Shown here one piece after another: positions 1-11,010 of a DNA stretch of 64,000 nucleotides. The stretch comes from Allacma fusca. Its lineage: Eukaryota > Arthropoda > Collembola > Symphypleona > Sminthuridae. The stretch is from the NCBI GenBank assembly GCA_947179485.1, contig OX359246.1:41085632-41149631 (forward strand), in the 5' to 3' direction. Position numbers and translations under genes: made by a program. The stretch's first letter is position 1; the number at the start of each line of letters is the position of its first letter. The notes beneath the pieces were generated by a model, which saw nothing but the letters and a program-made list of their open reading frames with translations, did no database searches and was not told where the DNA came from.

Positions 1-163
1 GCTTCATCTTGGTATAGCTAATCTTCCCTACGACCGGAAGAGAAAATATTGTTGTTTGACATCCTGTACTTTCAGACTAAATTCAACTGGAATCTAATTT
101 AAATAAAAACATTAAGACCATAATAATAATATTACGTGTAATAATTATGCTTTCGCATCGCAG

Positions 164-748
164 GGAATTACGCAATGGATGCATTGTTAACCTCCCTTTT
201 CCCCCTGCCATTGCACGGTGCTGGCCCATTCTCTCTGCGCATCAGCGAAACGGCCCTTAACACGGATATCAAACTGAAGCTCAAGACGAATTTACATTTG
301 GAAGTCAGTGAGTTGGCCTACGAATTGGATATTTATGAATTTTGGATCCGACTGGAAGGACTTTTCTCCGACGTAGACCCGGGTGGTGAGCTCAACGAGG
401 CTGTAAACATTGTGCTCAACTCTTACCTCACAATCCTGTTCAATATGTTCGAAAGCAGCCTGCACGATGATGTCAATACCCTCCTTGTGTATGTTGCGAA
501 CACCGTTTTGGCTGTAAGTTAAATTTCATTTCTAATTATTATTGAATATATGTGGGACGATAAATAGTACAACAAATTTTTGAAGCAATAATTTAATTTA
601 CATCAATACCCACTCTATGCATTTCACAAATATTGTTCTTTTCAATGGATAGAACATGACACTTGCTGACCTCATTGACTTGATCGGCGGGGGTGGTAGC
701 CCAAAGGTTCCGGTGACCCCTTTCCAGTTATACAAGCCAGAAATCTAA
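164..748 (+). CDS. takeout/JHBP-like protein, last two exons (partial)
   Basis: Two exons, 164-513 and 653-748, joined through a GTAAGT donor in phase 0; the stop is TAA at 746-748. The first exon follows an AG acceptor with two leftover bases, so the gene starts upstream of the window. The C-terminal part of a takeout/juvenile-hormone-binding-protein fold is visible: a Gly-rich turn (HGAGPFSL), amphipathic beta-strand sequence, then a loop resembling the family's LF..G..L...VN..LN signature (LFSDVDPGGELNEAVNIVLN) and a closing helix. Family members are secreted carriers of small hydrophobic ligands such as juvenile hormone or odorants. The tail ends in Gly-rich GGGGSP and a short extension. 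A divergent lipid-binding relative is possible. The ligand cannot be inferred. Confidence 0.68.
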
Positions 749-899
749 AAGGCGTGTGCTGGCAAAATTATTCTATGATAAATTAAAAAGGCATGCTTTC
801 AAATGGAGAAAATATTCTAAATAGTATTTTCATGATTTTGAATAGCCTATTAAACATGTAATAATTACATATGTACGTACATATAGACTCCAATCAGAG

Positions 900-905
900 A
901 ATAAA
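900..905 (+). terminator. candidate polyadenylation signal AATAAA
   Basis: AATAAA about 150 bases after the takeout-like stop codon, in AT-rich sequence. It is the first canonical hexamer downstream of the gene. Confidence 0.4.
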
Positions 906-1440
906 TTTGTTCAGATGTTTTGAAACCGTAAAACTTAGGTGTTAATTCTTTCACATTGATTACGAGACCGCTTTCCTTGTGCACAGACATATATTTTCAT
1001 AAATTACATCAGCAACACAAAGACAATGACAACCGGCTCAAGCCCGTAAAAATAGATTCAGCAATGTCCAAATGAAATGACCTTCCTTAAAGCCCTTAAA
1101 AGCCAACCTTTTAAAAAAGATATTCATTCTTCCTACCACTGAATTAAGCCTTACAAATTACTTGCCGTCTGTCAGACTTCCTTAAACTGAATTCACCCTT
1201 TCTTTTTATTTCCTCAAAAAAAAGTCTTTCTTAATTTCGAGCCTTCAATTATTATTACAAAATTTTAGAAATGGTATCAAAACTTATATGAATTTTGAAA
1301 ACGTCTCCGTGAAGACTGTAATGGAACGGATTCTATATTTCTTCAATATGCTGAAAAATCGGCCTGCCGACTTTTCTCTTCGACGAGCTCTTGCTTAATT
1401 GTTACTACTGTAATAGCTTCACTTCTTTGAGTAAACACAA
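906..1440. other. intergenic, no gene seen
   Basis: AT-rich sequence between the takeout-like gene and the oxygenase remnant. No supported coding exon or repeat was found. Confidence 0.5.
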
Positions 1441-1948
1441 ATGGGTCAAATACCTGTAATTGACTTTGCAAACGTAACACAATGGCCTGGAAAAGAACAA
1501 CATTGGGATGCATTTTCGGAAGCAGTGCTTGCCATGGAATTGGATTAGTGCCCCTCATGGGTACAGGTTTTACCCGGGTATTTGGGTACAGGTACAGGTA
1601 CAGGTACGTATCAGGTACATACTTCTTGTACCCATCCAATTTGGGTACAGGTTCAGGTTCAGTCGTTAGATACCTGAAAATTCAGGTTCAGGTTCAGGTA
1701 TGGGTACAGGTACAAAATGAAATCTTTTGGGTATAAACCCATCAGGTACGGGTACGCACTGGGTAAATACCTGAACCTGAATGTAAAGTACCTGAACTTT
1801 CAGGTACTTTTCAGTCAATAATAATTTCCAAGTAACGCCTGTAAAGGTGTTGTTGAGCTTTAAAAACTCCTCCGAATTTTTTACCTTGAAACATTTTACA
1901 TTAAAATTTATACGTGTAAGCTCAGTCAGGAAAACTAATTCCACCCGT

Positions 1949-2930
1949 GTTCGGAGAAAACTCCGCTGGGGATTTTTACGCCGAGATTTGTACGCCGCGA
2001 ATACTCCGCGGGAGATTCTTACGCTCGGGTTGAGATTATTACGCGGAGATTCTTACGCGGAGATTCTTACGCGGAGAAAATTCCGCCGGAGATTTTTAAG
2101 TCACGTGAGAGAAAATTATGTGGAGAAAATTCCTTCAGAGAATATTATGCTGCATTTTAAACTACATCCGAAAAAAAAAACAATTTAACTGCCAATGGTA
2201 ATATTTTCAGTAGAATATTGTAAGACAGTGCCTGTACAAATTGTGCTAACGAATTCTGAAATGCCAAGTGAGAATCTGCAGGAGATTTTTATGCGGAGTA
2301 ATTATCTGTAACAAATGAATTTTATTCTTATATGTACAAATGTTTTTTTTCAAAACAGTAGTCATAAAATACACTTGGTAACATAGAGTAACATTAACGC
2401 ATAATGATAGCATCCACAAAGCACTAGACGAAGACATTGTAAATCATTCTGCTGGAAAGAGTGACAAAGAATTTTATTTATTAAGAATCTTCTATGCGGG
2501 TTTCATGCATTTGTCAGCTTTGTACTGCCTTTATTGTATTGCGTTAATCAATGACAATATTATAGAAAGTAACGAGTCGATAAATGCAGCGCTGGGCTGA
2601 AATTTAATTTGTTGACGTCACCTCATCTTTGACCATCTCATCTTCACGACATCCCCAATCATTATTGTTGTCATTATGAATTCAAAGAATTCACTGGCGC
2701 AATTTGTACTGGCAGTGTCTCACAATATTCTACTGAAAATATTAATAATCTACAAAGGAATTTTCTCCGCGTAAATTTCTCTCACGTGGCGTAAAAATCT
2801 CCGGCGGGATTTTCTCCACGTAAGAATCTTCGCGTAATAGTCTCCACCCGGGCGTAATAATCTCCCGCGGAGTTTTCTCTGCGTAAATAACTCCGCGTAA
2901 AAATCCCCGGCGGAGTTTTCTCGTAACTCC
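1949..2930. mobile_element. foldback-like element with long inverted arms
   Basis: Two inverted arms of roughly 250-320 bp (about 1949-2262 and 2680-2930) enclose about 400 bp. The arms consist of degenerate subrepeats around GGAGATTCTTACGCGGAGA, giving an internally repetitive foldback structure. Short direct repeats flank it: ATTCCACCCGT from 1938 and ATTCCACCGT at 2931-2940, an imperfect target duplication of about 9-10 bp, like Drosophila FB elements. No protein is encoded. It lies inside hAT-type element 1. Confidence 0.65.
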
Positions 2931-3906
2931 ATTCCACCGTATAGGAACTAGGCCTCCGCTCATGTACAACTCAGACATGAAACATTCATGTCTGACTCAT
3001 GTCTCAACTCATGTTCATGTATCTGATTATCGAGTCACAAACCATTCATGTGCATTTAAAACATACTTGACAACAGACATGATTTTTCAAGTCATGTCTT
3101 ATGTCATGTGCAGGTTACCTTGAAAACATGACAATATTTTCATGTACACTTTCATGTTCACAAAAGCGGAAGACATGAATTCAAGCTCAAAAACACGAAT
3201 ATTTTCATGTCACCACAAAGTATGCTACTTATAGCCAAACGTTTCCATGTCGTTCAATTCCTTTATCGTATTAAGCGTCATTTTAAGTTGTGCACTGACA
3301 CTATTAAGGAAAAAGAAGGTTCAAATATGACCGAAAAAGCACCTGGAAGTAGCATTATTCAGGAAATTGACATTTTTGGAAGAACTTCAAGAATTGCCAT
3401 TAAAAAACGTTAAGAAACAACGATCAAGTGTACATAATCATTTCACACTCGAGGAAGGAAATATCTGGAGATATTATTGTGTACATACAATTTAGTTAGC
3501 GGCAAGGACAATGAAAACTATGCTTTTAGATACTCCCTTGAAGTTGAAGCAAATTCGGGAACCGGATATTAAAGAAGGTCTTTAGTGCAGCATCACAAAT
3601 CAATTGATTTAAAGAAAGAACCTGTCGCAGACCACAAGGGTGCAATTGTAGAAGCATTTGCTAAACAAGCTAGTGTTATTCCCTTATTGCGGGAATCCGA
3701 ATCTCTCTTGTTGTGTACTTTCTTAAATATAAGCTTAATAACTCTTCTGAAATTTAGTTCATGTCATCATGTTCATGTACATGTTCATGTCCAGTTCATG
3801 TACTTGAAATTGCCACTTTTCATGTTCATGTAAATGTCATGTTCATGTGTGCTTTATTCACATGAAATGAAAATCAAGTATTCGTTTTGAATCACATGAT
3901 TTAATT

Positions 3907-5021
3907 CAGGCCTGGATAACGTTATTACCGGAAAAATGACAGTAACGGTTTTTAAAATCCTAACGAAAACCAAAAAAAAAGATTAACGATAAACGAAAAC
4001 AAACGATAAATGTGTTTTAGTAAAAACCGAAACGGAAACGGAAACGGAAAAAATACGGTTATATTAGGTTTTTTTAACAGTAAATGCGACCAGTACCCAT
4101 CCCTTCCAACTGTCGATTGAACTCAATGCAAACGTATGCCGTTGAAATTCGTGGCTAATTGTAATAGTTCTAATTGTTAGTTCCACTTTATTTACAACTT
4201 ATGTTCCAAGGGTTTAAAAACATTTGACCACAAAAATGGGCATACAAAAAGTCAGCGTAGTTTTCCAACATTTTGAGTTCAGAAACGCTGATCAAACATC
4301 TCGCTGCTTAGTGGAAGGATGTGATTCGATTGTTCGGGTAAGCACATAAATGCATAATGAATGTACAATCCTATTACTAGACACATAATTCTCATGACAA
4401 AATCTATGCTTGTCAGGGTTTATCTTCGAATTTTTTAAATATTATTTCAATAACCACAGGGTAGTCATGCAGGAAATCTCAAGTCGCATTTACGAATCAG
4501 CCATCCTGAAATTTTTAAGACGGTTGAAGAACAAGATGCTACAAAATATGCAGTTAAAAAAAGGCCTGTCGAGATTTTTAATACTGAACCGGGAACATCT
4601 GGACCGAAGCAATATCGACAGAAGAAGCTCGAGGGATTTTTCAGTACAACGCCAACGTCCTCTTCAACTCTTCAACAGTTATTAAAGGATGTGTTCAACT
4701 AGTCACAACCAGGACATGAAGGACGAGGTACTGAGCGCCGTATTGTTCCTTCGAACCAACGGATTTTGAATGGTATTGGATCCGTGGTTTTGAAATGTTT
4801 GAATAATACTGTTGTTATTAGTCTAATCAAATATAAATTTAAAACTAGACAAATAAAATTTGTTGAATACCGTTATTAACCGTTTAACCGAATTTATTTT
4901 GATTGTTAACCGTTTTAACCGATAACGGTATTTTAAAATAACGAAAACGAAAACGGAAAACAAATTGACAATAACGTATAACGAACTAACGGAAACCTTA
5001 TTTTTCGGTTATCCAGGTCTG
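3907..5021 (+). mobile_element. hAT-type element 3, innermost, encoding a BED finger
   Basis: The left end CAGGCCTGGATAACG and right end (reverse complement) CAGACCTGGATAACC are inverted repeats. A perfect 8-bp duplication ATTTAATT lies at 3899-3906 and 5022-5029. Subterminal zones repeat AACGAAAACGGAAACGG and its complement. The interior carries a two-exon BED-finger gene (4236-4702), listed separately. A smaller relative sits at 17314-17783. Confidence 0.88.
4236..4702 (+). CDS. BED-type zinc-finger protein of hAT-type element 3
   Basis: Exons 4236-4337 and 4460-4702 join in phase 0 through a GTAAGC donor and a CACAG acceptor, giving 114 residues. The N-terminal half is a BED finger: KVSVVFQHF start, Cys24 and Cys29 as the first metal pair, then GSHAGNLKSHLRISH after the splice supplying the histidines. 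The remainder is a short Lys/Ser/Thr-rich tail ending at a TAG. BED fingers are the DNA-binding domain of hAT transposases. The RNase-H-like catalytic domain and dimerisation helix are absent, so this is a DNA-binding remnant, not an active transposase. The intact frame and splice sites are notable in such a short element. Confidence 0.6.
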
Positions 5022-6690
5022 ATTTAATTCGTGTAATTTTGAAAACAACTCATGTAAAACATGAAAATTCATGTTCATGTTCAAGTTCATGTTCATGTTT
5101 AAGGAAATTGTACATGTGCGGAGGCCTAATAGGAACGCGTGGCTAGTTACCCAGCAAAGCATTAGCTGGAATGACCAGAGATTTTTTACCAGTTCCTGGA
5201 ACTGCTAAGAACAGAGATCTAAGATTGAGCGAGCCTTCTCCTATGGCCCAGATCTTCTGACGCATAAACGCTTATATAAGAGTTGGGTTACGGTAGGAAA
5301 TGTTTTTGTTTCAAAGCTTGGCTGAAGTTAAAATCTGAGGAGTTTGAATCTAAAAAAATGTTTTCCATTGCAAAAGCAATTGCAGGATGCAAAACAAATT
5401 CTTAATCGTTTAATTTCTCGCCATTATTGAATGTTTAGAAAATATTACACTGCATTTATATTGTTGGATTGAACTTATTCATATCGTAGATTTTGCTACC
5501 TATTATCCTTTTCTACCTTTATGTAATCATTTTTAGCCACTGATAATTCCAGTACTTAGTCATTCTTTCAAAGAATAAATAATAAAAATATATCTAATCT
5601 GACAAATAAATTTATTGAGTCAAAATGTCGCAGATATTTAAATTTTTTATTTCGTGTAAAATATTTGGTAATCCTTTAAATTAGTACAATGGAAAATACC
5701 CGGGTAGGTTCAGGTACTTTTAAAATATACCCGGGTACAGGTACTTTTTTGGGTACTTTTTGGGTACAGGTACTTTTCAGGTACATGTACTCCTGATTTG
5801 GTTTGAGTACAGGTACAGGTTCAGGAAAATTGAACCCAGGTATTCAGGTACAGGTACGGGTATAGGTTCAAAAAATCCATATACCCATGATTCAGGTACA
5901 GGTTCAGGTCCAGGTACAACATTTGTGTACCCATGCGGAGCACTAAATTGGATTCATGTACATGCTAAATCATGGGATACGGAAGGAAAAGGTGGGAAGA
6001 AAAACTTGATAATTTAAAAAAAAAAAAATTTAATACCTTTTTGAGACAGTAAGTCAATTTTACTGATATCATATTATGTAGATACATACATTATATTTTA
6101 CCGAATAATTTCTACAGTAGAGATTGTGTTATTATACTCTTAAAAATGCAGTCATCATATTTTTGATACATTAGATTGAGTCTGCGTTTGAAGGAACAAG
6201 AAATTTTTCCAGTTACCACAATCAAGAAAAACTGACTTTGTACTGGAACCTGCCAATAAATATCGTGGCTATACCCGAAAAGGACAAGAATTGTGAGTTT
6301 ATCAAGACTGAAGGTGCTTACAGCCTGTGCCTGTACTTTTTCGTTATTTACAAAGCAATATTTAAAAGTTAATCTCAAATGCTGCAATTTCTCAGGTTAT
6401 TGCCAAATCCATCGTTTGAATATCGGGGAGCTTTTGCTCTAGTTGGGATTAACAGTCCTCAAAAACTCCCGGAAGAATTACAAGCCTTTGAAAAGGCCCT
6501 CTTTGGCACGAAATAAGAATGCAATGGTTTGGAAAAGTAACTACTTTCTTTATTTGGGAAAACTCTTGGGCTGCCAGATGAAAATAATTTTCTGAATGCA
6601 AATCGCAGTCTTACTGATTCTTCGTTAAAATTTCTGATGATTAAATATCAAATTTTTAAGATAGCTGCAATTTAGCGGGTATTAGGGATA

Positions 6691-7183
6691 CCAATGGCTG
6701 CCTCACTTCATCCTTATCTTCTGCCGTGTTATCAACAATCAATGACAGTGACTGTATGTGTAGGCGTTATGCCAGTGACGCATTGGCACTATCATAATCA
6801 GTACTGGGGAAAACTTTTTAAATATGCTGCGATTTTTTTATACGGATACCGAGTTATGATTCTACTAAAACCGGGGATACTAAAGACCGCCCATTCCTTA
6901 CTTTGTCCATACTGATGATACTCGTTTGTTAAAATATGGACTCTTTTTATGAAATCAATATATTTTTATAGATAATACATAAAATTTAATCAAATTCAGA
7001 CTGGAAAAAACACTTTTTCGTCAAAAATAATCACAGAATCGTAATAAATATTCTCACTCACTGAAAACAATTTCATATACTTTGTTATGAGCTGAACGAT
7101 TTCACGCAAAACATTTCCGTATTTAAAGTATCTTCCTTGAGATGAGGTTTTTAAACTATTGTAACAGAGCGTTGTAATTTCAT
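6691..7183. other. intergenic, no gene seen
   Basis: Lies between the oxygenase remnant and the convergent four-helix gene. No supported coding exon was found. Confidence 0.4.
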
Positions 7184-8281
7184 TCACGTCTGCGTTTGTT
7201 GTACCCCGCCTTGAAACTGAGCATGGTTAGGGTTGGCCAAATAGTATCCAAATTGGATTTCTTGGGAAACTACCTGAGGATTTCCGGGCTGGTACTGCAC
7301 AAAATAAGTGCCGGGCTGTGCCTGGCTCGGGAAGTACGGCGGAGGGGACTCCTGGTTCATAAAGTTTGGTGCAAAAATTACTTGAGGTGAGGTTACGTCA
7401 ATTGATGTATTTGGAGGTGGATGAAATTTACACGGTCTTAGAAAGTAGAACACGCTATCTAGGACAGCCAGTAACTGAAACCAAAAATTTTACTTGCCAC
7501 AATTATTCCCGTAAAATTTTAGTATGTTGCAATTTTTAATATTTTTAAAATATTTATTGTTTTGGCATTTACCCCTGCAACTAGCTTGGCTTCATAACGC
7601 TGACAATGTAATCCAAATATCATCTCATAATAAGAACAGGTATCTGAGTCCTCAATTGTCTGTGCACTGACAAAAGTCATGCACCCAATTAATATTAGAA
7701 CTATTCCTTGAGTTGCTCTGAGGTAGCGAGACTGTAAAAAAACATACCCATTTCAATTTTAGCGTTGTTCAATGAATATCCGGGTTTAATAATAATATCA
7801 TTACTGATTCTGTGGAAAAGTGGTTTTATAATGCATGGTCTTTTTTTTGTAAAAATTGTAAAATATACCCAGGCTTTTCGTGGGAAATCGCGACCTTCCG
7901 GCTTAAAATATATTGCCCAAGCAAAAGAGAATATAAGGAATGGTACGGCGAACCCAATATAAATTTGATCAATCCGAGCGTACATCAGTTTATCGTGACT
8001 GTATGCGTAAACTGCACTTTCAACTGCAATCATCACGATTTCCATGATCTACATATGTAAAATAAGAGTAAATTGTATGCAAATATTTTTGCAAAATTCA
8101 CTTCGATGGCAATTCTAAAATGTGAAATTTACTACTTCAAATCCTTCTTGGTAAATTAAATACTGGAAGGAATTTAAGCATGTATTTTACTTCCATACCA
8201 CAACCAATGCTGAATAATTGTTAACAAAACCTGGATAAAAAAACTCACGATATTAGCCGGAATTGCGTAATTTAGCGTCAT
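7184..8281 (-). CDS. four-helix membrane protein with PPPY cytoplasmic tail
   Basis: Minus-strand exons 8281-8249, 8048-7869, 7731-7573 and 7474-7184, all joined in phase 0, give about 220 residues. Four hydrophobic segments can be read: IIMEIVMIAVESAVYAY, IYIGFAVPFLIFSFAWAIYF, TQGIVLILIGCMTFVS and AKLVAGLLAVLDSVFYFL. The loop between helices 3 and 4 has two Cys (DTC...LHC), likely extracellular. The tail is rich in Pro, Gln and Tyr and holds SPPPYFPSQ, a PPxY motif that binds WW domains. The topology resembles MARVEL/tetraspan-type proteins, but no named family is recognised. The start (MTLNYAIPANI) is the best in-frame Met with a proper donor; another 5' exon is possible. A truncated copy lies just upstream. 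Confidence 0.6.
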
Positions 8282-9315
8282 TTTGAGATTTCCAACCAAC
8301 GAAGTTTAAAATTCGTTTTAAATTATTTATAGAATCCTGGTATTCGTAATAAAATTCTTGTGCGATTTTTTGCAATGGAACAAGCAAACCAAGATATTCG
8401 ATTAAATCTCCCCCATTCGAAAATGGAATGTTAGGAGACAAAAAGACACGGCGAGTTCGATAAGCCTAATGACGATAAGCATTAGTGTGTTTCTATATGT
8501 CAGCAAATGCATGCGATACTAGAATAGATAAAAAGATGAAACCTTTGAAACTGTGAACTAGTAATCACTGATAATTAAGGCCACGCTGATAAGTTATATC
8601 TGCGGATATATAATCGCTTTGGCTGCCTATAAGCAGCTCAAACAAACTATACTTTAAAAAAGGTCAAAGTCAAAAAATTGATAGAAGGAATTACTAACAA
8701 AAGAAAAGTTAGCTAAAAAATTGATTTTTTCCAGATCCCTCTGATCCTGATCCCTAGAGGGCATAACAATCGTTAGTTTCCCGTGGGTTAATTTTTTCGA
8801 ACACTTCTAACTTCTCCACACTTGAAGAGACAGCTTATTTGGTATTAAATAAACGCTGAATTTGGTCCTTCGAGCCTGATTAATATCTGTGAATATGTAA
8901 TATATATTTACCATAGTAAAGACCAACAAAAATTTAAATAACAATGAGTCTCTGTAAGATTACAATTAGCCAAACTAATTGTTAAAAAATATATAAGAGG
9001 ATCTCTTACTGAAAAATTCCACTGTATCTTGTCTTGAATAGTATGAGAGTTGCAGCAACCAAGGGGGGCTAAGAAACTGTAGGTGCAAACATGTATGCTG
9101 TGTTTGCAAGGAAGCATTGCCATGTTCTTCGTCAATATGTTTATTGCAATAAATTATTATAAATTTTAAACATGACATCCGCAGAATTTGTTTAAAGGCA
9201 GTTCATTTTTCATTTAAGTCAAAATTAAGTAAAACTGTATCGACAAAAATTGATTGAACCGCTACCGTTGAAACTCAGCAGCTGGGAAAGTATAAAATTA
9301 AAGCCAACTAGTATT
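7573..9315. repeat. tandem segmental duplication, copy 1
   Basis: This segment matches 9508-12737 along its length: exons 2 and 3 of the four-helix gene, the flank around 8700-8880 (for example TGGTCCTTCGAGCC) and the stretch 9050-9315. Copy 1 keeps a segment around 8125-8380 with the presumed first exon, which copy 2 lacks. It has no hAT-type insertion at about 9090, so it preserves the empty site. Confidence 0.75.
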
Positions 9316-9507
9316 AGACAAAGTACCATCAAGTATTACACGATCAATTTTGAGTACGTTTTTAGAAGGTGGTAAAAGTAACAACTCGAACCCGGGAACA
9401 ACATGTGTGGGAACGAAAAACATGCGCAGGTTGTAATTGATTTAAGAGCAGATTTATCGACGCAGTATAAATTTGAATTATTCCATTTGAATTAAACCAA
9501 TGCTCAC
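8282..9507. other. non-coding part of the duplication and spacer
   Basis: Apart from the duplicated sequence, nothing coding is supported. A hydrophobic stretch upstream of the four-helix start (8380-8560, minus strand) has stops and frameshifts relative to its counterpart at 10060-10230. It may be a decayed 5' exon. Confidence 0.35.
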
Positions 9508-9989
9508 TCCCGCTGCAACTTTTGCTTTTAAACGTTGACAAGGTAGTTCATAAACGAACTCATAAAAATCACAGGCATCTGGATTCTTAATCGTTTGTGG
9601 ACTGAGAGGAGTTAGCCAAGCAAATGACAGTAGAATCATTCCTTGAGTTGTTCTGGGAAATCGGCTCTTTAAAAAACATAACCATTTCAATTTCAATGGA
9701 ATACGATTAATCTCCGGGTTTAATAATAATTTCATTACTGATTTGGAATGAATCTTGAATTGATTTTATATTTCATGGTCTTATTTTTTTTAAATGTAAA
9801 TATGTATACCCAGGTGTATTGTGGGAAAGCGCGACCTTCTTTCTTAAAATATATTGCCCAAGCAAAAGAAAAAACAAGGAAAGGTAGGGCGAACGCTTGA
9901 TAAATTTGATCAATGGAAAGGCTCGGCAGTCTTTTATCACTGTATACGTAAACTGCGCTTTCAACTGCAATCATCACGATTTCCAGGAT
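9508..9989 (-). pseudogene. truncated copy of the four-helix membrane protein gene
   Basis: Exons corresponding to exons 2 and 3 of the neighbouring gene are present at 9989-9810 (180 nt) and 9666-9508 (159 nt). Lengths and phases are identical to the first copy and the frames are open (ILEIVMIAVESAVYVYS... and SRFPRTTQGMILL...). The first exon is lost through a deletion near 10060, and no counterpart of the last exon (fourth-helix completion plus PPPY tail) follows the GTGAGC donor. Frames have not yet decayed, so the loss looks recent or the fragment may still be transcribed. Its protein could not form the complete four-helix structure. Confidence 0.6.
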
Positions 9990-10792
9990 CTATTTAAAAT
10001 AAGAGTAAATTGCATGCAAGTATTTTTGCAAAATTCACTTCCATGGCAATTCTAAAATAGGACAGGCAAACCAACATATTCGATTAAATCTCCCCCAGTC
10101 GAAAATTGAATGTTAGGAGGTAAAAAGACACATCCGATTTGAATAAGCTCAGTCTCAATAAGCACTAGCGTGTATATGTTAGCAAATGCATGTGATACTA
10201 GAATAGATAAAGAGATAAAACCTTTGATGATGTGAACTGTAATTTTCAACTGGTAGATTTGATCAAGATAGATAATTTCGTATGTAAGTATAATTTGATA
10301 CAGTATTAGCTTCCCTACCATTACGCAGCTCAAACAAATTATACTTATAAAAACAAATTATACTACAAAACATTTATAAGAAATTATTAGCAAGAGAAAA
10401 GCTAGCCCCTTGCTAAAAATTTGGTTTTTTTCCGGATCTCTCTGATCCTGAGATTATTGCACCCTTGATATTTTTCTAACATTTCAAACATCTCCACACT
10501 CAGCTTGAATAGAGAAACAACTTATTTAGTATTAAATAAACGCTAGCGTTTGGTCCTTCGAGCCGTAATAATATCTATGTCGTATGTCGAAAGTTGCAGA
10601 AACCTACGGGCGACAAGAAACTATAGGTGTATACATATATGCAGGGATGTCAATTTCCAATTTTGTGATTACAATTAACGATTAACGATTACTTCGAAAA
10701 TAAAATGAATTTATAATTACAATTAATGATTAATGGGCTTATAACTACTAATTAATAATTACGATTAACGATTACTTGAAAAATATTATTCA

Positions 10793-11010
10793 CTGATGAT
10801 TACAATTAACGATTACTTTAGAAATAATTTTCACTGATGATTACAATTAACGATTACTTTAGAAATAATTTTCACTGATGATTATAATTAACGATTACTT
10901 TGAAAATATTATTCACTGATGATTACAGTTAACGATTACTTTAGAAATAATTTTCACTGGTGATTAGAATTAACGATTACTTTAGAAATAATTTTCACTG
11001 ATGATTACAG
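10793..11010. repeat. short tandem array A, unit about 41 bp
   Basis: About five imperfect copies of a unit containing GATTACAATTAACGATTACT and TTTAGAAATAATTTTC, within hAT-type element 4. Confidence 0.75.

Larger units (their letters stand above)
2949..5128. mobile_element. hAT-type element 2, nested in element 1
   Basis: Terminal inverted repeats read TAGGCCTCCGCTCATGTACA at the left and the reverse complement of TAGGCCTCCGCACATGTACA at the right (one mismatch). A perfect 8-bp duplication ATAGGAAC sits at 2941-2948 and 5129-5136. Both subterminal regions are dense in TTCATGTTCATG repeats (2960-3200 and 3750-3860 on the left, 5040-5110 on the right). Around 3395-3500 a decayed BED-finger-like stretch (SSVHNHFTLEEGNIWRYYC) appears, expected of hAT transposase ancestry. 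It carries element 3 inside it. Confidence 0.88.
1546..5945. mobile_element. hAT-type element 1 (outer), with nested insertions
   Basis: The ends are imperfect inverted repeats: TAGTGCCCCTCATGGGTACA at the left and the reverse complement of TAGTGCTCCGCATGGGTACA at the right (18 of 20 match). It is flanked by a perfect 8-bp target duplication AATTGGAT at 1538-1545 and 5946-5953, which is diagnostic of hAT-type insertion. Subterminal zones (1555-1815 and 5695-5930) are packed with GGTACAGGTAC-type repeats in mirrored orientation. About 1.2 kb belongs to this element; the rest of the 4.4 kb is later insertions. No transposase frame is seen, so it is non-autonomous. Confidence 0.85.
1441..6690 (+). 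pseudogene. 2-oxoglutarate/Fe(II) oxygenase (isopenicillin-N-synthase-like) pseudogene, transposon-split
   Basis: The reading frame from the ATG at 1441 gives MGQIPVIDFANV, the usual N-terminal strand of plant/fungal-type 2OG-Fe(II) oxygenases and isopenicillin N synthase. It runs to 1545, where a 4.4-kb transposon is inserted. Directly after the insertion (5946 on) the sequence continues as IGFMYMLNHGIRKEK, matching the family's GFFY..NHGI motif, but displaced by one base relative to the upstream frame. Further pieces follow: 6397-6514 (SFEYRGAFALVG...) and 6540-6675 (LGLPDENNFLNANRSLTD...), the latter like the family's GLGLP..F helix; they lie in different frames separated by stops. The catalytic HxD...H region is not visible. 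Springtails are known to carry isopenicillin-N-synthase genes, but the subfamily here is uncertain. Confidence 0.5.

Noticed and set aside
1847-2188. 113-residue Arg-rich frame
   Set aside because: It is the translation of subrepeats in the foldback arm.
2742-2978. Arg/Glu-rich minus-strand frames
   Set aside because: Mirror image of the same foldback arm, not a gene.
5760-6017. Gly/Thr/Tyr repeat protein frame
   Set aside because: Translation of GGTACAGGTAC subterminal repeats of element 1; only the last part belongs to the oxygenase remnant.
7733-7748. A 16-nt GT..AG stretch that could be read as an intron in the four-helix gene
   Set aside because: Far too short; a GTATAT donor at 7868 gives a normal intron and keeps phase 0 in both copies.
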